Shown: positions 25,639 through 34,770 of the stretch, piece after piece | How positions within the stretch are numbered: position 1 is the first letter of the stretch | Layout of the letters: every line of letters starts with the position of its first letter | Assembly (NCBI GenBank): GCA_902764875.1 | Contig: CACWXP010000010.1 | Coordinates: 37,184-101,183, forward strand | DNA from: an uncultured Eubacteriales bacterium | GTDB lineage: Bacteria > Bacillota > Clostridia > Christensenellales > Aristaeellaceae | Direction: 5' to 3' | DNA length: 64,000 bases | Translations under genes and position numbers: made by a program | The notes under the pieces: model-generated | Database searches by the model: none | Told to the model about the DNA's origin: nothing | Seen by the model: only the letters and a program-made list of their open reading frames with translations

Positions 25639-28344
25639 ATGGCCATGATCATCCGCGACGTGGATTTCCTCTTCACCTACGAGGTGCGCAACCGCGAACT
25701 CGACAGCATCTGCCTCCTGGGCGCCTACCTCGAAAAGAAAGGCTACCGGGTGGGCTACATCAACACCTGGGACTCCATGTATCACTGGACGCCGGAATAC
25801 CGCGCCAAGGTGATCGTGGTCCCCGCCTGCTACACCAGCGAGACCTACGCTTTCTTCACCGGCCAGCAGGCGCTGAAGTTCGACAAGGTGGTGGACCTGC
25901 AGTGGGAGCAGGTGCTGATCAACATGGTGACCCACAGCAAGGTGCAGACCGGATGGGACTTCCGGGGCGAAGGCCTGGAAATCCGCCACGTCAGCTGGGG
26001 CGAGAACAACCGGGATTACCTGATGGAGCGCTTCGGCTTCTCCCCGGACAAAACCCGCGTCTGCGGCTACCTGCCGCTGGACTTCTACCGGCCGGAATTC
26101 CGGGAAGCCACCATGAGCCGGGAAGAGCTTTTCGCCCGCTATGGTCTGGATCCGGACAAAAAGACCCTGCTGTTCATTTCCTCCTTCTCGGACACGGGGA
26201 AGCCGGAATCGGAAATCGCGCTGATCGAATGCGACCGGGACGTGGTGATGGGCCACATTCACCTGCAGGAAGCCAGCCAGGAGAAAATTCTGGAGTGGTT
26301 TGAAAAGCTGGCCCGGGAGGACGAAAGCATCCAGATTGTGTACCGCCCCCACCCGGCGGAAGCGGCGAAGCCGGAATTCTTCGCCAGCGCCCGGGATATC
26401 CCGAACCTGCACGTGATCGGCGGGGAAAGCATCCGGAACTGGATCATGAACTGCGATATCCTCTGCAACTGGCAGAGCACCAGCATGGTCGAGCTCTACG
26501 CCTCCGGCAAGAAGACGCTGCTGCTTCGCCCGGTGCCGATCCCCTTCGACTACGTGATGCCGATTTTCGAGGAGGGCCATTACAAAGCCGCCCACAGCTA
26601 CGAGGAGCTGGTGGAGCAGATTCACGACGAAAACGCCGGGTTCCCGATCGAAAAGGATGTGCTGATGCGGTTCTACTCCATCACGGATCAGCCGGCCTAC
26701 GAGCGCTTGGGTCAGTACCTGATCGACACCCTGAACGACCCGAACTACCATTCCCGGGATATCGGCGGCCACCTGACCTGGAAGGGCCGGATTCTGACCC
26801 GGTCGAAAAACGAGCTGTCCCTGATCCGGTCCGGACTGACCGGGAAAAAGGACGAGCACGACTCCTATTTTGAACAGAAGATGCGCCAGAACCGGGCAAC
26901 CCACCGGGAGATCCGGGAGCGCCTGGATGCCTACAAGCGGATGATGGGCCCGGCGGATCCCCCTGCCGTGCAGGAGCCGAAGGGCCTGATGATCCGGGAC
27001 GTGGACTTCCTGTTTATCTACGAGGTCCGGAACCGGGAAATCGACAGCATCTGTCTGCTGGGCGCCTATCTGGAATCCAAGGGATTCACGGTGGCCTATC
27101 TGAACACCTGGGACACCATGTTCCACATGAACCCGGAATACCGGGCGAAGGTGGCGGTGCTGTCCGCCTGCTATGACGACGCCACCTATGCCTTCTTCAC
27201 CGGCTATGCCCACAGCTTTGAAAAGGTGGTCAACCTGCAGTGGGAGCAGGTGCTGATGAACGGCGCCATGCAGGAAAACACGAAAACCGACTGGGACTTC
27301 AGCGGCGAAACCCCCAAAAAGGTGCGCCACATCTGCTGGGGCGAACACAACCGTCGGTACCTGATGAACCGGTACGGCTTCAGCGCCAGTAACCTGCGGG
27401 TGTGCGGCTATCTGCCGCTGGACTTCTACCGGCCGGAATTCCGGGAGGCCACAGAGGGCAGGGAGGAGCTGTTCACCCGCTTCGGACTGGATCCAGCGAA
27501 GAAGACCGTTCTCTTCATTTCCTCCTTCGCGGACCTGGGCAAACCCGAAACGGAGCAGGCCGCCATGTCCGACGAAGGCCTGGACGGCCGGGACAACATC
27601 GAGCTCCAGGAGACGGGGCAGCGGATGATTCTCGACTGGTTCCGGCGGCTGGCCAAGGACCACGCAGAACTCCAGATCGTTTACCGGCCCCACCCGGCGG
27701 AGGCGAACAACGAGCTGCTGCTGCAGTGTGAAAAAGAAATACCCTCCTTCCACGTGGTGGGCAAGGAGAGCATCCGGAACTGGATTCTGAACAGCGATAT
27801 CCTGCTGAACTGGAAGAGCACCTCCATGATCGAGGCATATGCCAGCGGCAAGAAGACCCTGGTGCTGCACCCGACGAAAATCCCCTTCAAGCTGACGATG
27901 CCTTTCTTCGAGAAAGGCCATTACAAGGCCGTCACCAGCTATGAGGAGCTGGAGGCCGGCATCCGGGCGGAGGACAATGAATTCCCGATTGAGAAGGATC
28001 TGCTGCTGCAGTTCTACTCCATGACGGACGAGCCCGCCTACAAGCGCACCGGCGATTACCTGATCGAAACGCTGCGGGATCCGGACTATAAGTCGGAAGA
28101 CATCGGCGGGCACCTGTCCATGAAAGGCCGGATCATGACCCGGTTCCGGAATCAGTACATGACCCGCAAGGCCAAAGCCCGCTTCGAATCCATCGGAAGC
28201 GGGGACGATACGCCCCAGGCCCGGAAGATCCGGGAGGACTACGAGCACTACAGTTATTACGAACAGAAGATGGCCCAGAACCGGATCTCCAGGGAGGAGC
28301 TCCGGAACAAGCTGAACACCTACAGAGACATTATCATGAAATGA
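25639..28344 (+). CDS. Tandem-duplicated surface-carbohydrate glycosyltransferase-like protein
   Basis: This 901-residue protein has AAAGGAG upstream and consists of two full-length homologous halves: residues about 4-445 and 451-901 both begin with IRDVDFLF.YEVRNRE.DSICLLGAYLE and proceed through LQWEQVL, CGYLPLDFYRPEFREAT, TLLFISSF, QIVYRPHPAEA, ESIRNWI(M/L)N.DIL and IEK. The RPHPAEA segment and the S-T-S-M donor loop resemble the TagF/poly-glycosyltransferase GT-B fold. Each half would be a complete GT-B enzyme, so the protein might add two residues or alternate between substrates. It follows neuA, so a CMP-sugar transferase is plausible, but this is inference. Confidence 0.78.
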   Translation: MAMIIRDVDFLFTYEVRNRELDSICLLGAYLEKKGYRVGYINTWDSMYHWTPEYRAKVIVVPACYTSETYAFFTGQQALKFDKVVDLQWEQVLINMVTHSKVQTGWDFRGEGLEIRHVSWGENNRDYLMERFGFSPDKTRVCGYLPLDFYRPEFREATMSREELFARYGLDPDKKTLLFISSFSDTGKPESEIALIECDRDVVMGHIHLQEASQEKILEWFEKLAREDESIQIVYRPHPAEAAKPEFFASARDIPNLHVIGGESIRNWIMNCDILCNWQSTSMVELYASGKKTLLLRPVPIPFDYVMPIFEEGHYKAAHSYEELVEQIHDENAGFPIEKDVLMRFYSITDQPAYERLGQYLIDTLNDPNYHSRDIGGHLTWKGRILTRSKNELSLIRSGLTGKKDEHDSYFEQKMRQNRATHREIRERLDAYKRMMGPADPPAVQEPKGLMIRDVDFLFIYEVRNREIDSICLLGAYLESKGFTVAYLNTWDTMFHMNPEYRAKVAVLSACYDDATYAFFTGYAHSFEKVVNLQWEQVLMNGAMQENTKTDWDFSGETPKKVRHICWGEHNRRYLMNRYGFSASNLRVCGYLPLDFYRPEFREATEGREELFTRFGLDPAKKTVLFISSFADLGKPETEQAAMSDEGLDGRDNIELQETGQRMILDWFRRLAKDHAELQIVYRPHPAEANNELLLQCEKEIPSFHVVGKESIRNWILNSDILLNWKSTSMIEAYASGKKTLVLHPTKIPFKLTMPFFEKGHYKAVTSYEELEAGIRAEDNEFPIEKDLLLQFYSMTDEPAYKRTGDYLIETLRDPDYKSEDIGGHLSMKGRIMTRFRNQYMTRKAKARFESIGSGDDTPQARKIREDYEHYSYYEQKMAQNRISREELRNKLNTYRDIIMK

Positions 28345-28368
28345 CCGACGGAAAGGTTTTAGGAAGGC

Positions 28369-28788
28369 ATGGTTGAAAAAATCAGGGGGCTGATCATCCA
28401 ATATCAGGATATGATCCTGTATGTGTTCTTCGGGGCGCTGGCCACGCTGGTGAATACGGTTTCATATTACCTGTGCTATAATGTTTTCGGGGTTTCGAAC
28501 GTGCCGTCGGTCATCATTGCCTGGCTGCTGGCGGTGGTGTTTGCCTTTTTCACCAATAAGCTGTGGGTGTTCAAAAGCAAAAGCTTCGCTCCGGAGGTGC
28601 TGAAGCACGAGATTCCGACCTTCTTCGGCGCCCGGCTGCTCACCGGTCTTCTGGATCTGGGGATCATGTATCTGGCGGTGGACGTGCTCCACGGGAACGG
28701 TACGGTCTGGAAGCTGATCAGCAACGTGATCGTCATCGTGCTGAACTACATTGCCAGCAAGCTGGTGATTTTCAAAAAGAAGGATTAG
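28369..28788 (+). CDS. GtrA family membrane protein
   Basis: This 139-residue protein is preceded by AGGAAGG. It has four predicted membrane helices; the motifs FFGALATLVNTVSYYL near the start, FFTNKLWVFKSK in the middle and NYIASKLVIFKKKD at the C-terminus are the typical GtrA pattern. GtrA proteins are thought to help translocate polyprenyl-phosphate-linked sugars. It is the last gene of the first plus-strand run, and its 3' end overlaps the convergent SGNH gene by 17 bases. Confidence 0.92.
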   Translation: MVEKIRGLIIQYQDMILYVFFGALATLVNTVSYYLCYNVFGVSNVPSVIIAWLLAVVFAFFTNKLWVFKSKSFAPEVLKHEIPTFFGARLLTGLLDLGIMYLAVDVLHGNGTVWKLISNVIVIVLNYIASKLVIFKKKD

Positions 28789-29893
28789 AACTTTCCCAAA
28801 CAGCTTTTACAGCGCTCTTGTCCGGATGGGAATAATCAATGTATTGCTCATCCGTGAGACCGAAATTCCGGGAATCGTATCCGCCGATGAGGCGGAGGCC
28901 GTTCTTCCCGGCAAGATCCCGGAGATAGGCTTCCGCTGCCCGGAATCCGGGATTCAGATCCTGATCAAAGCTGTATCCGCACTGGGTCGGGCTGAAGGGC
29001 GCCAGGAACAGGATCACTTCCGTTCCGTGCTCCTGCAGCTCCCGGATCAGCGCCTCCAGGGCAGCGCTCTCCTTTTCTCCGACCCGGGTCATCCGGTGGG
29101 CATATTCGAAGGTGACGGCCCCGGTTTCGGCCAGGACCTGTGCCAGCCGCCGGGGGTTCGGGTTTTCCTGGCTGGCCGGGTTCCGCACGGACCCGTCCGG
29201 CAGCTCGGCGGCTTCGTCCGGATCGGTGCTGATCCGCGCGGTATTCCCCCTGAAAGCATCCAGTCCCTTCTGTGAAATCACATAGCAGTTATACTGGAAA
29301 TAGGGGAGGGAGAACCAGGGATTCTCCCGGCTGTAAAAAGGCTGGCCATCGCTGTTGAAGGGATCCGTTTCGCCGGCGCTTTCCTTGATGTCCGGCTTCC
29401 GGCCGTTCAGCGCGGCATACAGCTTTTCCAGGGCGCTGCGCCAGGAGAAAACCTCCAGCCACCGGATTTCCGGATTGAATTCATTCAGCACCCAGGGGCT
29501 GATTTCCAGAATGACCCGGCCCGGGTATTTTCCGAACTTTTCCCGGTACAGCTGCGGAACGGCATAGTAATCCTCGATACAGGCCCCGGAAACGCAGTGG
29601 TTGAAAAGCGTATCATAGCCGGTGATTTCCTTTCCCAGGTACATGCCCCGGGAGGCGCCGAGGACAATGGTTTCCGGTATGTCCTTCATGCGCTCCACCA
29701 GCGCCATCTGATACACCCGCTCGTTATAATTCTCCGGCACGGCCACGGTGTGGCCGGCCAGCACGAGCTCGGCCATCTGCTCCTGCCCCCGGGAAGTGAT
29801 CACCTGGGAAGCGTCGACGAAATAGTTCACGCCCACGATGACACCCAGGATCAGCACCGCGGCAACTACAACCCGCAGCACAAGCTTCCACAT
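28772..29893 (-). CDS. SGNH-hydrolase-like O-acetyltransferase partner (AlgJ/AlgX/DltD-like)
   Basis: This 373-residue protein is preceded by an excellent AAAGGAGGTG site. One N-terminal membrane helix (residues about 5-25) anchors an extracytoplasmic domain with LGASRGMYLG (block I, nucleophile serine), LEISPWVLN and YSHPDKSA near the C-terminus, where Asp/His complete a Ser-His-Asp triad. Proteins of this sort work with MBOAT acyltransferases to move acetyl (or D-alanyl) groups onto polymers outside the cell. The MBOAT gene is directly upstream on the same strand. Confidence 0.82.
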   Translation of the reverse strand: MWKLVLRVVVAAVLILGVIVGVNYFVDASQVITSRGQEQMAELVLAGHTVAVPENYNERVYQMALVERMKDIPETIVLGASRGMYLGKEITGYDTLFNHCVSGACIEDYYAVPQLYREKFGKYPGRVILEISPWVLNEFNPEIRWLEVFSWRSALEKLYAALNGRKPDIKESAGETDPFNSDGQPFYSRENPWFSLPYFQYNCYVISQKGLDAFRGNTARISTDPDEAAELPDGSVRNPASQENPNPRRLAQVLAETGAVTFEYAHRMTRVGEKESAALEALIRELQEHGTEVILFLAPFSPTQCGYSFDQDLNPGFRAAEAYLRDLAGKNGLRLIGGYDSRNFGLTDEQYIDYSHPDKSAVKAVWESSNPSF

Positions 29894-29918
29894 CCGTCAA
29901 CACCTCCTTTCTGAATTT

Positions 29919-29999
29919 GGATCACGTTTGGATCACGGGGGTAGAGTCTCATTGATCCACCTTTGGACTACCTGCGTTGGTAGACGGTCTCTCTGATCC
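29919..29999. repeat. Family A compound palindromic repeat in the SGNH-MBOAT gap
   Basis: The gap between the two minus-strand genes contains GGATCACGTTT, a canonical 30-bp GGATCACGGGGGTAGAGTCTC...TGATCCA unit (29930-29959), and a right half (CCTGCGTTGGTAG...GTCTC...TGATCC) like the long copy at 11571-11630. It is the only family A copy not inside or at the end of a gene. Confidence 0.75.
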
Positions 30000-30000
30000 G

Positions 30001-31437
30001 CTAAAACTGGAAATACACAAACGTACTTTGCCCCACATAGCCGTACACCAGAATGACCGCGACCAGCAGCACGATATATCCGTACCGCACCAGCGGCCCG
30101 CGCTGCCCGATCCAGGCCGGCACGTCGGTCTTCAGCGAGCATCCGTCATAAACCGCCAGCGGCAGAATATACAGCGCCAGGTTCTGGAAGAACAGCTCCC
30201 AGTTCAGGAAGATCATGTTCATCCCGTTGTAAAAATAGGCTCCGGGATGCAGGATCTCCAGATCTGTGAACAGGTGGGTCAGCACATACACCGCGTCCGG
30301 AAAGCTTTTGGCCCGGAAGAACACCCAGGCCAGGGTTACAAACACGAACACCACCGGGATGCCGATGATCCGCCGGAGCCGGGATTTTTTCCGGCCCTTC
30401 CGGTCGAGGCCGGTCAGGTTCTCCACAACCTGCCCGGCGCCGTGAATGCCGCCCCAGACCAGATAGGTTACATTGGCCCCGTGCCAGAGGCCGCTGACCA
30501 GGAAAGTGATCAGGTTGTTGAGAATCGTCCGGAATCTGCCCTTCCGGTTGCCGCCCAGGGGAATATACACATAATCCCGGAACCAGGTGGACAGGGAAAT
30601 ATGCCATCGGCTCCAGAATTCCCGGATGCTTGAGGAAAAGTAAGGGCTCCGGAAGTTCTCCATCAGGTCGATGCCCAGAAGCTTTGCGGATCCCCGGGCG
30701 ATATCCGAATACCCGGAGAAATCGCAGTAAATCTGAATGGAAAAGAAGAACGCCGCCAGCACAAATGAATACCCCTGATAATGCTGCACATTCTCAAACA
30801 CCCGGTCCACAAACACGGCCAGGTTGTCGGCGATGACCATCTTCTTATACAGCCCCCAGAGGATCAGCCGGATGCCGTAGGTGGCGGAAGCATAGTCAAA
30901 CCGTTTTTCGGAAGTGATCTGGGGCAGGAGATTGCTGCTGCGCTCGATCGGTCCGGCCACCAGCTGGGGAAAAAACGACACAAACGTCGCATAAACCCCC
31001 AGGTTGCGCTCTGCCCGGGTCCGCCCCCGATAAACGTCGATCACATAGGAAAGCGTCTGGAAGGTGTAGAAGGAAATCCCCACCGGCAGCAGCACATCCA
31101 GCCGCGGGATGCGGATCGCTTCATGGATGCCCTCCAGAAGAGAGGCCGTGAAGTTGTAGTATTTAAAAACAAAGAGGATGCCCAGAGAAAGAAAAAGGGC
31201 GGTTCCGACATACCGTTTTTTCTTCCGGACATTGTCGGTTTTTTCCAGCAGCAGGGCGCAGCCGTAGCTGACCAGCGTCGTGGCGGCGATGAGCACCACA
31301 TAGGCAGCGTTCCAGCTCATGTAGAAATAATAGCTGGCGGCCAGCAGCAAAGGCCAGCGCGCCTTGTGCGGCAGCACCCAGTAAAGGATAAAAACAGCGG
31401 GCAGGAAAACCGCGTAAGCCAGTGAATTGAAAAGCAC
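30001..31437 (-). CDS. MBOAT family membrane-bound O-acyltransferase (AlgI-like)
   Basis: I choose the GTG at 31437 because GGGGAGGG lies seven bases upstream and the protein then begins VLFNSLAYAVFLPAVF, matching the family N-terminus; an ATG at 31458 is in frame but lies before the ribosome site. About 478 residues, ten or more helices, with YCDFSGYSDIA, REFWSRWHISLSTWFRDYVYIPLGG and SGLWHGAN (catalytic histidine). Such proteins draw an acyl group from the cytoplasm and pass it to an SGNH partner for glycan O-acetylation. The partner gene follows directly. Confidence 0.93.
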   Translation of the reverse strand: MLFNSLAYAVFLPAVFILYWVLPHKARWPLLLAASYYFYMSWNAAYVVLIAATTLVSYGCALLLEKTDNVRKKKRYVGTALFLSLGILFVFKYYNFTASLLEGIHEAIRIPRLDVLLPVGISFYTFQTLSYVIDVYRGRTRAERNLGVYATFVSFFPQLVAGPIERSSNLLPQITSEKRFDYASATYGIRLILWGLYKKMVIADNLAVFVDRVFENVQHYQGYSFVLAAFFFSIQIYCDFSGYSDIARGSAKLLGIDLMENFRSPYFSSSIREFWSRWHISLSTWFRDYVYIPLGGNRKGRFRTILNNLITFLVSGLWHGANVTYLVWGGIHGAGQVVENLTGLDRKGRKKSRLRRIIGIPVVFVFVTLAWVFFRAKSFPDAVYVLTHLFTDLEILHPGAYFYNGMNMIFLNWELFFQNLALYILPLAVYDGCSLKTDVPAWIGQRGPLVRYGYIVLLVAVILVYGYVGQSTFVYFQF

Positions 31438-31458
31438 GCCGGTTCCCTCCCCGATCAT

Positions 31459-31573
31459 CTTCTGCAGAGGATTCTACCATATTATATGGAAAAAATCCAC
31501 AAATGGATGAGGTTGGGGCGGAAGGCTGCGGGAACGGGATCACAAAAAATGCTCTGTGAGGCGGAGGCCGGGA
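31459..31573. promoter_or_regulatory. Divergent intergenic region with AT-rich palindrome
   Basis: This gap separates divergent MBOAT (-) and FemAB-like (+) genes. It contains CCATATTATATGG (31477-31489), a perfect 13-nt palindrome that offers a TATAAT-like -10 on the minus strand and TATTAT on the plus strand. No good -35 is visible at the right spacing, so the promoter call is tentative. Confidence 0.35.
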
Positions 31574-32635
31574 ATGTCGGACTTGAAAAAAATCGCGGAA
31601 GCGGTATACGGAAAACTTGAATGCAAACCGATGGCGGAGGACACGGACAGCTGGAACAAATGCCTGGCGGCGATCGGCAGAAACACCTATGTGTCCTGGA
31701 ACTACAAGCCCAGCGTGCTTCGCTATCAGGAGGCGTATTTCAAGGCGGCCTTTGAGGAATGCATGGATATGTCCATGGTGCTTTACCGGGGCGGCCGGCC
31801 GGCGGGAATCTGGCCGGTGATGATCTTCCGGAAGGGCGGAAAGCTGACCTTCGGCACAGCCGGCGAGCCCCTGCGGTGCCCCATGCTGCCGTTTCTTGAA
31901 AAGGCGGAGGGACAGCGGGCCGTGATCGATGCCTGCCTGGAGGCCCTGCAAAGCGTGCCGGAGGTGGAAAGCTTCCTCTGCTGCGAAACGGTGATGGAGA
32001 ACGGCGGAAGCCAGTGGGTCCGCAAGCTGATGGAGCGGGGCGGCACCGCGCTGCCCCCGGTCTGGCAGGTGTTCGCGGATCTTTCCCTCTCCCGGGAGGA
32101 GATCCAGGCTAAAATCCGGCGGACCAACAAATACAGCATCGCCAGGGGTCAGGACGACTATGACATCCGGATTTACGACGAAACCAGCCCGGATCTGGAC
32201 GAGGTCTTTGAAGAATTCCACAAAATGCACAGCGAGGTGGCCGGCCGGGAAACCCGCCCGCAAATCACCTGGGATATCCAGAAGGAGATCATCCGGGAAA
32301 GCTGCCCCGACAAGGGATGGAGCTTTCTGGTTTTCATCCGGGACAAACAGACAGGTCAGCTGGCCGGTTCGGCCCTTTTTAATACTACGCCCCAGAGCGG
32401 TTTCTATTGTGTGGCCGCCTATGACCGCAGCCGCTTCGCCAAACCCGTGGGGCATATCGTCCAGGCGGTCGCCATGGAGCGGATGCGGGAGAAGGGAGTC
32501 CGCTGGTACGAAATCGGGGACCGGTTTTACGACACCGATCCCGGCGCCTATGAGAAACTGATGGCCATCGGGCACTATAAGGAAGGGTTTGCGACCCATT
32601 TCTTCCCGAAGGTTTTGATCCAAATGAAGAAGTAA
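31574..32635 (+). CDS. FemAB/BioF2-like GNAT acyltransferase
   Basis: I choose ATG 31574, six bases after GGAGG; a GTG at 31556 is also in frame. The product has about 353 residues with two GNAT-like halves: SWNYKPSVLRYQEAYF near the N-terminus and, in the second half, RTNKYSIARGQDDYDIRIYD, FEEFHKMHSEV and AGSALFNT. This arrangement fits the FemAB/CelD (BioF2-like) group, which transfers acyl or aminoacyl groups to glycan or peptidoglycan precursors. It starts the second plus-strand run and is followed 14 bases later by the DUF4910 gene. Confidence 0.75.
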   Translation: MSDLKKIAEAVYGKLECKPMAEDTDSWNKCLAAIGRNTYVSWNYKPSVLRYQEAYFKAAFEECMDMSMVLYRGGRPAGIWPVMIFRKGGKLTFGTAGEPLRCPMLPFLEKAEGQRAVIDACLEALQSVPEVESFLCCETVMENGGSQWVRKLMERGGTALPPVWQVFADLSLSREEIQAKIRRTNKYSIARGQDDYDIRIYDETSPDLDEVFEEFHKMHSEVAGRETRPQITWDIQKEIIRESCPDKGWSFLVFIRDKQTGQLAGSALFNTTPQSGFYCVAAYDRSRFAKPVGHIVQAVAMERMREKGVRWYEIGDRFYDTDPGAYEKLMAIGHYKEGFATHFFPKVLIQMKK

Positions 32636-32649
32636 AGGGAGCAGAAAAC

Positions 32650-33945
32650 ATGAACGAAGGCAAAGCCATGTATAACCTGGCGGAGACGCTCTATCCGATC
32701 TACCGCAGCATCACCGGCGAAGGGGTCCGGGAAACCTTTCGGATTCTGAAGGAGTGGCTGGGGGACACCTGTACCTTCAATATCTATGAAGTCCCGACGG
32801 GCACGGAAGTTTTTGACTGGACCGTGCCGAAGGAATGGGTGATCCGGGATGCCTACATCGAGAAGAAGCCCGGCGAAAAAATCCTGAGTTTTCAGGACTG
32901 CCCCCTGTGCGTGGTCGGCTATTCCAAACCGGTGGACGAGTGGGTGACGCTGGAAGAGCTGAAGGAAATCGTCCACACCCAGCCGGATCAGCCGGATTTG
33001 ATTCCCTACGTCACCTCCTATTACAAGGAGCGCTACGGCTTCTGCATGACGGAGAACCAGAAGCAAAACCTGAAGCCGGGACGGTACCACATCGTGGTGG
33101 ACAGCGAGCTGAAGGACGGATCCCTGACCTATGCCGATGTGATCCTGCCCGGGGAAACCGAGGAGGAAATCCTGATTTCCACCTATTCCTGCCACCCGAC
33201 CATGGCGAACGATAACTGTTCCGGCATCGTTCTGGCGGCGCAGATGATCAAATATATCGCGTCCCTCGAAAAGCGAAAATACACCTACCGGTTTGTTTTC
33301 GGGCCGGAAACCATCGGCATCCTGACCTATCTGAGCCAGGGCGGCCGGTGGCGGACGCTGCGGGAAAGGGTGAAGGCCGGGTTTGTGCTTTCCTGCGTCG
33401 GGGACGACCGGGGTTATGCCATCGTTCACAGCCAGACCGGGAACACGCTGAGCGACCGGGTGCTGATGAACGTCCTGAAGGACGGCGAACCGGAAAAGGT
33501 AAAGGAATACTCCTTCCTGGAGCGGGGCAGCGACGAGCGGCAGTACAATTACCCGGGGATCGGCCTGGGGGTCGTGGGTTTCTGCCGGTCCAAATACTGG
33601 GAATTCCCGGAATACCACACCTCCGCGGACGACCTGACGGTCATTTCGGAGGAGGGCCTGCAGGGCAGCTTCAATATCATGAAAGAAGCCGTCGACGCCC
33701 TGGAACACAACGAGATCTATACGGCCAACACCCTGGGCGAACCCCAGATGGGACGCCGGGGGCTTTACCCGACGCTGAGCCAGAAGGGCGTCTGGGACGG
33801 CGTCCGGGTGATGATGGACGTGCTCCTCTACGCCGACGGCCGGCGGGATCTGCTGGAAATCAGCGAAGCCATCCACGTCCCGGTCCGGGAACTGATCCCG
33901 GTGATCCAGACCCTTGAAAACGCCGACCTCATCCGTAAAAAGTGA
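32650..33945 (+). CDS. DUF4910 aminopeptidase-like protein
   Basis: This 431-residue cytoplasmic protein is preceded by AAGGGAG. Near the N-terminus is LYPIYRSITGEGVRET, then VPKEWVIRDAYIE, and a central co-catalytic zinc peptidase-like core STYSCHPTMANDNCSG with the His and Asp metal ligands, then FGPETIG and EYHTSADDL. The C-terminal 80 residues look like a winged helix. This matches the DUF4910/aminopeptidase-like family regularly found in polysaccharide clusters, where the substrate may be an N-acyl group on a sugar rather than a peptide. The function in this setting is not established. Confidence 0.83.
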   Translation: MNEGKAMYNLAETLYPIYRSITGEGVRETFRILKEWLGDTCTFNIYEVPTGTEVFDWTVPKEWVIRDAYIEKKPGEKILSFQDCPLCVVGYSKPVDEWVTLEELKEIVHTQPDQPDLIPYVTSYYKERYGFCMTENQKQNLKPGRYHIVVDSELKDGSLTYADVILPGETEEEILISTYSCHPTMANDNCSGIVLAAQMIKYIASLEKRKYTYRFVFGPETIGILTYLSQGGRWRTLRERVKAGFVLSCVGDDRGYAIVHSQTGNTLSDRVLMNVLKDGEPEKVKEYSFLERGSDERQYNYPGIGLGVVGFCRSKYWEFPEYHTSADDLTVISEEGLQGSFNIMKEAVDALEHNEIYTANTLGEPQMGRRGLYPTLSQKGVWDGVRVMMDVLLYADGRRDLLEISEAIHVPVRELIPVIQTLENADLIRKK

Positions 33946-33963
33946 ATCAGGAGGAAAACCTAT

Positions 33964-34770
33964 ATGAAGCTTGTCATGGTTTCCGGTTCCCATCCCCGCC
34001 ACCTCCACGTGGTCAAAAAAGTCGCCGAAACCGGCTGCCTGGCCGGGGTCGTGCTGATGAAGCGCGAAAACATGATCCTGGACATCCCGGAGGGCATGGA
34101 TCCGGCGCTGACCGATCTCTACAGGCATCATTTTCAGCTGCGCCTGGACATGGAGGAGAAATACTTCGGCGGCTTTGACACCGAAGCCTTTATCAATTCG
34201 CTGGACCGCCTGATCGTGGACGACGACGAGCTGAACGGTCCGAAGGTGGAGGATTATCTGAAACGGATTCAGCCCGACTGGCTGCTGGCCTACGGCCCGG
34301 GCCTGATCCGGCCGAACATCCTTTCCCTGGTGAACGACCGGGCCCTGAACCTCCACGGCGGCCTGTCTCCCTACTACAAGGGCGCCGCCACCATGTTCTG
34401 GCCCTTCTACTTCCTGGAGCCGAACTATGTGGGCACCACCCTCCACTACATCATCCAAAAGATCGACGCCGGCCGCATCGTCCACCAGTCTGTCCCGGTG
34501 CTGGCGCACGGCGACTGCATGCACGAGGTGGCCTGCAAGGCCATCGTCACTGCGGCGGACGACCTGAAAGTCATCCTGAACCGCATGGCGAAGGGCGAAG
34601 TCTTCGAAGGCGAGGAGCAGCGTAAAACCGGCAAGCTCTTCCTGGAACGGGAATGGCGCCCGGAACATCTGCGCCTGATCTATGAAACCTACGGCGACAA
34701 AATCGTCGATCTCTACCTGGACGGCAAAATCAACAAAGGGAACGCGCCCCGGCTGGTGAGAGCGATATGA
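33964..34770 (+). CDS. Formyltransferase-family protein
   Basis: This 268-residue protein starts after AGGAGGAAAACC. The core contains LAYGPGLIRPNIL and ALNLHGGLSPYYKGAATMFWP, corresponding to the N-x-H region of folate-dependent formyltransferases, and a downstream IQKIDAGRIV aspartate, so the Asn-His-Asp triad is present. Sugar N-formyltransferases of this fold (ArnA-, WlaRD- and VioF-like) transfer a formyl group from N10-formyl-tetrahydrofolate to a 3- or 4-amino sugar. Nearby sugar-modifying genes support a glycan role. It overlaps the next gene by ATGA. Confidence 0.82.
   Translation: MKLVMVSGSHPRHLHVVKKVAETGCLAGVVLMKRENMILDIPEGMDPALTDLYRHHFQLRLDMEEKYFGGFDTEAFINSLDRLIVDDDELNGPKVEDYLKRIQPDWLLAYGPGLIRPNILSLVNDRALNLHGGLSPYYKGAATMFWPFYFLEPNYVGTTLHYIIQKIDAGRIVHQSVPVLAHGDCMHEVACKAIVTAADDLKVILNRMAKGEVFEGEEQRKTGKLFLEREWRPEHLRLIYETYGDKIVDLYLDGKINKGNAPRLVRAI

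Noticed and set aside
24883-28401. Very long open frame (over 1100 codons) on the minus strand
   Set aside because: It is antisense to the duplicated glycosyltransferase and neighbours; the translation lacks family motifs and is a result of GC-rich third positions, which suppress stop codons on the opposite strand.
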